A DNA stretch of 10,260 nucleotides from Chrysochromulina parva (taxonomy: Eukaryota; Haptophyta; Prymnesiales; Chrysochromulinaceae), in the NCBI GenBank assembly GCA_002887195.1, contig PJAB01002150.1:1-10260 (forward strand). Reading direction: 5' to 3'. The notes below the pieces were generated by a model. It made no database searches. It saw only the letters and a program-made list of their open reading frames with translations, and had not been told where the DNA came from. The position numbers were made by a program, and so were the translations under genes. This document shows positions 1 to 5,400 of the stretch, piece by piece; the stretch's first letter is position 1; each line of letters starts with the position of its first letter.

Positions 1-1647
1 CCGATGCGGTGGATGTAGTCCTCGATGGTGAGCGGGAACGTATAGTTGATGACCACCTCCACGTCAGGGATGTCGAGGCCGCGCGCTGCTACGTCCGTCG
101 CGATGAGCAGCGGGGTGCGCCCCGACTTGAACTGATCGAGCGCGTCGGTGCGCGCGGCCTGCGTCATGTCGCCGTGGATGGCGATGCACGAGTAGCCGGC
201 GCGCTGCACGTCCTGCTCGACGCGCGCTGCCTCCTTCTTGTAGAGGGCGAAGATGAGGCATCGGTTCGTGCGCGAGCCATGGTACCTAATGAGGGAGGTC
301 ATCAAGAGGTCATTAGATGAGGGAGGTCATCAGAGGCCAACAGAGGTCATCAAAGGCTATCAGAGATCATCAAAGGCCATGAAACGCACTCGGACGCAAT
401 CCAGACCCACTCAGACGCAAGCAGACGTACTTTTGGAGGAGCTCCTTGAGGCGCTTGGGCTTATTGGACTCGTCGATGACTTCGACCGTCTGCGTGACGC
501 GCTTGTTGGCAGTGAGGTCAAAGGAGCCGACGTTGATGCGGATGGGCTTCGAGAGGAACTCGTTCGCGAGAGCCTCGACTGAGTCGGGCCAGGTCGCCGT
601 GAACATCATCGTGCGCCGTGTGGGGCTCGTCATGCCGATGATGGCGCGCACGTCCTTCTCGAACCCCATGTCGAGCATCCGGTCAGCCTCGTCGAGCACG
701 AGGTACGTGACGCCGTCGAGCCGGAGCGCGCCGCTCCCCTCCTCGCTGGCGAGGTCCAGGAGCCGGCCGGGCGTCGCCACCACCACCCGCGCACCTTCCT
801 TGAGCGCTTGACGCTGTGGCTTCTTATCCACGCCGCCGTAGACGCACACACTCTTGAGGCCGATAGGCTTGCCTGCCTTCGAGCACACCTCCTCGCTCTG
901 CATGGCGAGCTCGCGCGTGGGCGCGAGCACGAGCACCGCCACGCCGGGTGCGCGTGGGCCGCCGGAATGCTTGAGCACGTGCGTCATCGCCGGAAGGAAG
1001 AAGGCGAGCGTCTTGCCGCTGCCCGTCTCAGCCACACCCACGGTGTCGCGACCCGACATCATCGGCGGCCAGCAGCAGCTCTGAATGGGCGTCGGGCGCG
1101 CGAAGCTGGTCGTCGCCTGCAGCGCCTCCGGCCCGAAGCCTGCCTCCGCGAAGCCCGCCACCGGCCGGAAGGCCTCAGCGCCCTCCCCGGTCACCGAGAT
1201 GACATTCTCCTTGCAGTACGCGTCGGCCGCCGCCTCGTCCATCATGCGCACCTGGCCGAGGACGCCGCTCGGGCCGGCCGGAACCACCGGTGCGGGGGCG
1301 CCGCCGTTGCTCGCCGGCTTGGCCTTCTTGGCCTGCGGCGGCTCCACGGTGGGCTCCTTGCGCTTTGCAGGCGCGGGAGCGGGAGCGGGAGCGGGAGCGG
1401 GCGCGGGCGGCGCGACGGCGTCATCCTCCTCCTCCTTGACGAACCTGACCAGCGAGCCCGTTTGCACGAAGCACGCCTCCTCAGAGAGCTTGCTCGCGAC
1501 GAGCTGCATGGCCTTCTGTTGCTTCTTGCCCGAAGCAACGAGTTGGGCGACGACGATCTGCTCGAGCTCGGCGCGCTCAAGCGTGTTCTTCTTGCCCGAG
1601 GCACGGCCCGCCTTGAGGGCCTGCTTGAGCAGCTTCTTGACGTTCAT
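1..1647 (-). CDS. DBP3: DEAD-box ATP-dependent RNA helicase, DBP3/RH5-like (two exons, C-terminus off window)
   Basis: ATP-dependent RNA helicase. Exon 1 is 1647-431 and exon 2 is 285-1; the join runs through a split Lys codon (AA|G, residue 406), and about 500 residues are visible. Motifs in order: Q-motif region (F182, Q189), motif I AETGSGKT (206-213), Ia PTRELA (243-248), GG (271-272), Ib TPGR (292-295), II DEAD (319-322), III as TAT (350-352), IV LIFALYK (416-422), V ATDVAARGLD (468-477), and the start of VI (HRIG, 498 onward) at the window edge. The wording around the junction (LLQK-YHGSR, then INYTFPLT) matches the fungal Dbp3 / plant RH5 class, known for nucleolar pre-rRNA processing; that role is inferred from family. 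Residues 1-75 form a basic helical extension I do not recognise, followed by an Ala-Pro repeat (~80-94) and a KRK/KKAK nuclear-localisation-like patch. The start is the first Met giving this extension; the frame stays open upstream but only as the antisense shadow of the next gene. Confidence 0.93.
286..430 (-). other. Spliceosomal intron of the helicase gene, built of short repeats
   Basis: 145-nt GT-AG intron (donor AAAA|GTACGTC at 430, acceptor CTCATTAG|GTACC at 286). Its length is not a multiple of three, so removal is needed to join the helicase halves. Nearly the whole intron consists of degenerate 10-11-bp units on the minus strand such as GRCCTYTGAT and TGCGTCTGAG. A 16-bp piece (plus strand atgagggaggtcatca) occurs twice, at 289-304 and 317-332. 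The acceptor-side module CCTCCCTCATTAG closely matches the end of the intron at 6470-6620 in a different gene. Donor and downstream exon both begin GTAC. Confidence 0.88.
1370..1410 (-). repeat. Hexanucleotide repeat coding Ala-Pro in the helicase
   Basis: About six copies of a gcggga/gcgggc hexamer encode the alternating Ala-Pro stretch (residues ~80-94) between the helicase N-terminal extension and its nuclear-localisation-like patch. It is a coding microsatellite and probably a flexible linker. Confidence 0.8.
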
Positions 1648-1885
1648 CACTCGTGGCGGTCGATGGAACCGGGGATGCAGGCCGGGTGTACGGCCCGGGG
1701 ACCCACGAGCACAGCCGACGGGGAGTGGATGGTATCGACGTGGACAGCTGCAGTCGTCGCGCGCCCGCCACAACGCTCCGAAAACGGCCGACTCGCATGC
1801 CTTGCGGTACACCGGACTTCCATTGCATCCACCGAGGGGTCGCGTAAGCGTCGTACCGGTACAGCGCGCTTTCGGGCGCGAATAG
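1648..1885. promoter_or_regulatory. Divergent intergenic interval, probable bidirectional promoter
   Basis: The helicase (minus) and the 690-residue protein (plus) start 238 bp apart, head to head, so both core promoters and 5' UTRs must fit here unless an upstream non-coding exon lies elsewhere. I see no clear TATA box. An in-frame TAG sits directly before the plus-strand ATG at 1886, which fixes that start as the first Met of its frame. Confidence 0.55.
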
Positions 1886-3958
1886 ATGGCGTCCACCGTC
1901 ACCGGCCCCATTCTCCATGTCGCGCTCGACGCGCACTGCGAGCTCACGAATGTGAGCGGGCAAGGCGCGCCCTCAAAGTTCGACAAGTTCGGCCTCGCGC
2001 TCTCCTCCGGCGCGCTCTGCCTCGCCGCCGGCGCGGGCGACAAGGTGTCTCTCCACGCGCTCGGCTCCATCAGCAAGGTGCATGCCAAGTTCCTCGAGAG
2101 CGGCAAGCTGACCTTCGAGCTGACCGCGCCGCGCGGCGGCATGCGGCAGCTTCTCGTCTCCAAGGCGCGCGCCGAAGACCTGAGAGGCGTGCTCGGCACG
2201 CTCGACCACGCGACAAAGCTCGCGCGCCAGCGTGGGCTCCCGGTGCTGCCGCAGGACGAGTGCGTGCTGCTGCTGCAGAAGCGGTACCCCGAGCAGGTGA
2301 ACAAGCAGCTCGCCAAGTTGCGCCAGGAGCGCGCGGGCAACGACGGGCCCGCGCCGAGCAAGGGCCACACGCGCGTGATGCTCGTGCTCGACGCGGCCGA
2401 CTCGTCGGGCCGCGCACTGAGCCCGGCGCAGGTGGGCAAGGAGCTGATGACGCTAGCGACGCAGGACTTTGGGCTGACGGCGCACGCGCGCCTCGCCGAG
2501 TCCAACGCGCAGTCGTTCGCGTGCGTCGCCAAGGACGCCGCCAAGGTGGCGCAGCTCGCGATGCGCTGCCGCACCTGCATGCACCACAGATGGTCGAATG
2601 CGGTCTGGCTCGACGTGGACGTTGGGGCGGGCGTGGATCCGACGGCCTTCCGCGTGGCGTGCGTCAAGCGGCTCGCGCTCGGTGACGAGAGCCGCGTGAG
2701 CGCCACCTCGCTCCCGCACGGCGCCATCAAGGAGAAGCTCGCGATGGGGCTGGTTGTGCACCTTCGATCGGGCACGCTCGGCGAGGGGGGGGGTGCGGAC
2801 TTTGGCACGCGGCTCGAGCTGCGCTGGTCGGAGCAGCCGGCGGACGGAGCGCCGCTGGGCGTGTGCGACGTGCGCTTCTGGGAGGAGGGCACTCGCACGC
2901 CCGCGCCCACGTGCGTCGCCTTCGAGATGCACAAGGAGTCGTGCAAGGCTTGGTCGTTGCTCAATGGCGACAAGAAGGTGTCCGTGCTCGCGGCATCGCT
3001 CGTCTCGCGGCTCGAGGTCTTCTGCCTGCGCCTGGCCGCCTCGAGCGCGGGCGCCGCCGTCCGCACCAAGGTGCTCGTCGCCGGCTGGTCAGCTGCCGTC
3101 ACGACCGAACCCTTTGTGCGCCGCGGCTTCCGCTTCGAAGGCGCCCCTGACGGCTCGTTGGGGTTCAAGATGCTCAAGTCGGAGGAGGCCAAGGCGCGCG
3201 AGGCCGCGGCGCGCGAGGAGGCCGCCAAGCTGGCCGCCGCCGCCGCTGCCGCCAAGGAGGCCGCCGCCGGCGGTGCGGCCGCCGAAGCTGTGAATGTGAA
3301 CGCTGGTGAGGGCCACCGCGTGACGGCTAGCGTGGCGCTCGGCCTTGGCGGCAAGCGCAAGCGCGCGGCGGCCCCGGGGGGCGACGTGGACAGCCCCCAG
3401 GGCACGTCGGGCGGGACGCCCGTGCCGCTGCGCACGCCCGGCACGACGCCCGGCACTGGCTCGAGTGAAGGCGCCTCGTCCTCGGGCGCCGTCTCGGGCG
3501 GCGCGGCTTCGTCAGCTTCGTCAGCGGAGCCTCGTCAGCGGAGCGGCGGCGGCCTGCTGCCCGAGGACTCTGATGATGATTCAGACGACTCACCCGACGA
3601 CGAGGACGAGGACGAGGAGGAGGAGGCGGCGGCCGAGGCGGGTGGCCGAGCGGCCAAGCGAGCCCAAGCCGCAGCCCAAGCCGCAGCCCAAGCCGCAGCG
3701 GCCCAGGCGGCGGCCGAAGAGGAGAGACAACGGCGTGTGGCCGACGCCGAGGAATGGGGCGAGATTTCGTCCCTCGGACGCTTTGCCACCCAATCGACCA
3801 GAACCGCCGAGGCGCCGTCTGGCGTGCCTGCGGGGGAGGAGAGCGGCGGCAGAGGCGGCGGCGGAGGCAGCTCGCTCCTGCCGGCGGGCAGCGCGCAGCT
3901 CGGCGACGGCGACTATTTGGATGATGTCGACGCGACCATGGCGGCCCTGCTCGGATGA
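1886..3958 (+). CDS. Unrecognised 690-residue protein with acidic, Ala-rich C-terminal half (probably nuclear)
   Basis: Single open exon; TAG immediately precedes the ATG in frame. I do not recognise the family. Residues ~1-110 alternate short hydrophobic strands and end in a helix, which could be a PH-like fold (weak guess). Residues ~160-430 form a second globular-looking region, including a conserved-looking block with WSNAVWLDVDV near 236-246. The remainder is low complexity: Ala/Glu helix 432-466, basic GKRKR patch 489-493 suggesting nuclear import, Gly/Ser/Pro linker 496-557, acidic Asp/Glu tract 560-580, Ala/Gln helix 583-615 and a short hydrophobic/acidic tail ending MAALLG. An NLS plus a long acidic tract is typical of chromatin or transcription factors, but that is inference from composition only. 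It is divergent from the helicase and may share its promoter. A run of nine G at 2785-2793 lies in the frame without breaking it. Confidence 0.85.
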   Translation: MASTVTGPILHVALDAHCELTNVSGQGAPSKFDKFGLALSSGALCLAAGAGDKVSLHALGSISKVHAKFLESGKLTFELTAPRGGMRQLLVSKARAEDLRGVLGTLDHATKLARQRGLPVLPQDECVLLLQKRYPEQVNKQLAKLRQERAGNDGPAPSKGHTRVMLVLDAADSSGRALSPAQVGKELMTLATQDFGLTAHARLAESNAQSFACVAKDAAKVAQLAMRCRTCMHHRWSNAVWLDVDVGAGVDPTAFRVACVKRLALGDESRVSATSLPHGAIKEKLAMGLVVHLRSGTLGEGGGADFGTRLELRWSEQPADGAPLGVCDVRFWEEGTRTPAPTCVAFEMHKESCKAWSLLNGDKKVSVLAASLVSRLEVFCLRLAASSAGAAVRTKVLVAGWSAAVTTEPFVRRGFRFEGAPDGSLGFKMLKSEEAKAREAAAREEAAKLAAAAAAAKEAAAGGAAAEAVNVNAGEGHRVTASVALGLGGKRKRAAAPGGDVDSPQGTSGGTPVPLRTPGTTPGTGSSEGASSSGAVSGGAASSASSAEPRQRSGGGLLPEDSDDDSDDSPDDEDEDEEEEAAAEAGGRAAKRAQAAAQAAAQAAAAQAAAEEERQRRVADAEEWGEISSLGRFATQSTRTAEAPSGVPAGEESGGRGGGGGSSLLPAGSAQLGDGDYLDDVDATMAALLG

Positions 3959-4464
3959 GAGCGTGTCCGGCAAATGAAGAAGACGGGCCGCTACTATTGC
4001 AGAGCGCCGCACCCCGGGGAGCAGAGGAGGCTCATGCCCTATCTGCTCGCGACTGCGTGGCACATCTCCGTCACATTATCTGCGGGGCACGTATCCGAAT
4101 CCATCACCGGGTGCGGATTGGATGCATGTCCAGTTGCATGGAGTGTGCGGGACAGTCCTGTGTCAGAGGTGGCACCGCAGCGGCCTCCTCGCCCACTCCA
4201 TCATCCTGGATGGCCACTCATGATGCGGGGCTTTCCCTGTGCACGCGCACGCGGGCGTGCTCGGTCACCTCTTGGACCGGCACAAACAAGTCGAAAAGAA
4301 TCCGATCTATGTCAGCCGATCCCGCAAAGATAATGACATGACATAGATTAAACATGACATAAACGTTAACGAACACCTAAAACTGAAAACTCGTACCGAA
4401 CTTGAACCGTTCATGTTACGTTCATGATCATGTCGCCGCTAACTTGCTAAAAATCCTTACCTTC
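3959..4464. other. Tail-to-tail intergenic spacer (3' UTRs)
   Basis: 506 bp between the converging ends of the 690-residue gene and the amidotransferase-like gene. I see no convincing gene. The left two thirds is GC-rich; from about 4310 composition shifts to AT-rich, as expected around 3' ends. Two copies of acatgacata lie 16 bp apart (4336-4345, 4352-4361). A GAAG|GTAAGG donor-like sequence follows the minus-strand stop at about 4460, with no partner that I can see. Confidence 0.6.
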
Positions 4465-5301
4465 TCAAATTGCCTTGCCGGCGTAGAGCACGTACGCGGC
4501 AACGACATCATTCAGGCGCGGCACCGTCTCCTCGGGGTGAGGGATCGAGATGAGCACGCGGCCCTCGCCGTACGTCGTGTAGGCAAGCGCGGTCGTCCCA
4601 ATCATTTGGCCCGTCGTCAGATTCGGATGGCCCGAGTGGATCTCGCTGGTGAAGGTCGCGCCGCTCGTGTAGCCCTTCGAAGGGTACGCACGGTCGGCGA
4701 TCGGCCCCTGGTAGTAGAGGACGCTCGTGTTCCGACCGCCACCGTACACGGCCGGGTCGAGCTTGAGCATGGCCACGGTGTTGTCGTCGTAGATCATCGA
4801 CACCATCCCGTGGCCCCGATCCCACGGCTCGGCAGCAGCGTAGTCGATGAGCGCGAGCGCATCCGTCTTGTTTGAGCAGCCGACGCCGCCGTCGCAGTAG
4901 CCGGGGAGCGCCGCGTGCGTCGAGTTTGAGCAGCACGTCGCGGTGAGTGCGAGGAAGCCGCCAGCGCACGTGCCATAATAGCCCTTCCCCGCCGCGACAA
5001 AGGCGCGCACCGCGGCCTGGCCCGCCTCCCCGATGGCGTTGAACTCGCCCGAGCCCGAACCGCCCGGGAAGACGACAACGTCGAAGGCGCTGGGCGTCAG
5101 CTTTGCACCGACATCCGCATCTGCCAGGCTGTCAAAGCTCGCTAGGACGCCCCGCGCGACGAGCTGCGCCAGCGCCTCGCTGAAGTTGCCAGCGCTGCCA
5201 GCGTTGCTACCGCTACCGACGTAGAGAGCGACACGCAGCGAGGAATCCGCCGCCGAACACGCAAAGACGGAGACGGAGGCGACGAGGTAGGCAAAGCGCA
5301 T
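4465..5301 (-). CDS. Secreted class I glutamine amidotransferase-like protein (BPL_N type)
   Basis: 278 residues. The N-terminus is a classic signal peptide: Met-Arg, a hydrophobic core to about residue 15, then a small-residue cleavage region (CSAAD), so it probably enters the secretory pathway. The rest has the Rossmann-like class I amidotransferase fold: first strand LRVALYVGSG (22-31), DVVVFPGGSGSG (74-85), nucleophile elbow GTCAGG with Cys112, and near the C-terminus SIPHPEE with His255 and Glu257, completing a plausible Cys-His-Glu triad. This resembles the family named after the N-terminal domain of yeast biotin-protein ligase (BPL_N), of unknown substrate; here the domain stands alone. 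Five N-glycosylation sequons (NFS, NST, NKT, NTS, NLT) and many Cys suit an extracellular or lumenal protein. I chose the ATG at 5301 because it begins the signal peptide; an in-frame ATG at 5361 would add 20 residues and bury it. Confidence 0.88.
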   Translation of the reverse strand: MRFAYLVASVSVFACSAADSSLRVALYVGSGSNAGSAGNFSEALAQLVARGVLASFDSLADADVGAKLTPSAFDVVVFPGGSGSGEFNAIGEAGQAAVRAFVAAGKGYYGTCAGGFLALTATCCSNSTHAALPGYCDGGVGCSNKTDALALIDYAAAEPWDRGHGMVSMIYDDNTVAMLKLDPAVYGGGRNTSVLYYQGPIADRAYPSKGYTSGATFTSEIHSGHPNLTTGQMIGTTALAYTTYGEGRVLISIPHPEETVPRLNDVVAAYVLYAGKAI

Positions 5302-5400
5302 ATCTGTAGCGTGAACAACAGAGACTTGTCCTGTGAATAGGAGGGTTCGTACTTTGTGCATCTCATCGTAATCTAGGCCTAATCTAGGACACCGCGGTTT
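5302..5400 (-). promoter_or_regulatory. Very short tandem intergenic interval with 11-bp direct repeat
   Basis: Only 99 bp separate the carboxypeptidase stop from the downstream amidotransferase-like start on the same strand, so the first gene's 3' UTR and the second's promoter or splice-leader site are packed together. It contains taatctagg twice, 11 bp apart (5369-5377, 5380-5388), around an AGGCCT palindrome. A TTCACAG acceptor-like sequence lies about 25 nt before the chosen ATG. Confidence 0.45.

Noticed and set aside
808..2685. Long plus-strand open frame across the helicase
   Set aside because: It is the antisense shadow of a helicase with every DEAD-box motif, rich in Arg/Ala/His as expected from GC-rich complementary reading; no domain is visible.
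2785..2793. Run of nine G as a possible frameshift
   Set aside because: The reading frame and protein composition continue smoothly on both sides, so no break is needed.
1648..3456. Minus-strand frame continuing upstream of the helicase start
   Set aside because: It runs antisense through the 690-residue gene and adds a Ser/Arg/Pro-rich sequence with no helicase homology; the Met at 1647 starts a sensible basic N-terminus.
3955..4341. Small overlapping open frames after the 690-residue gene
   Set aside because: No recognisable domain, two overlapping frames of similar quality, and a position expected for 3' UTR.
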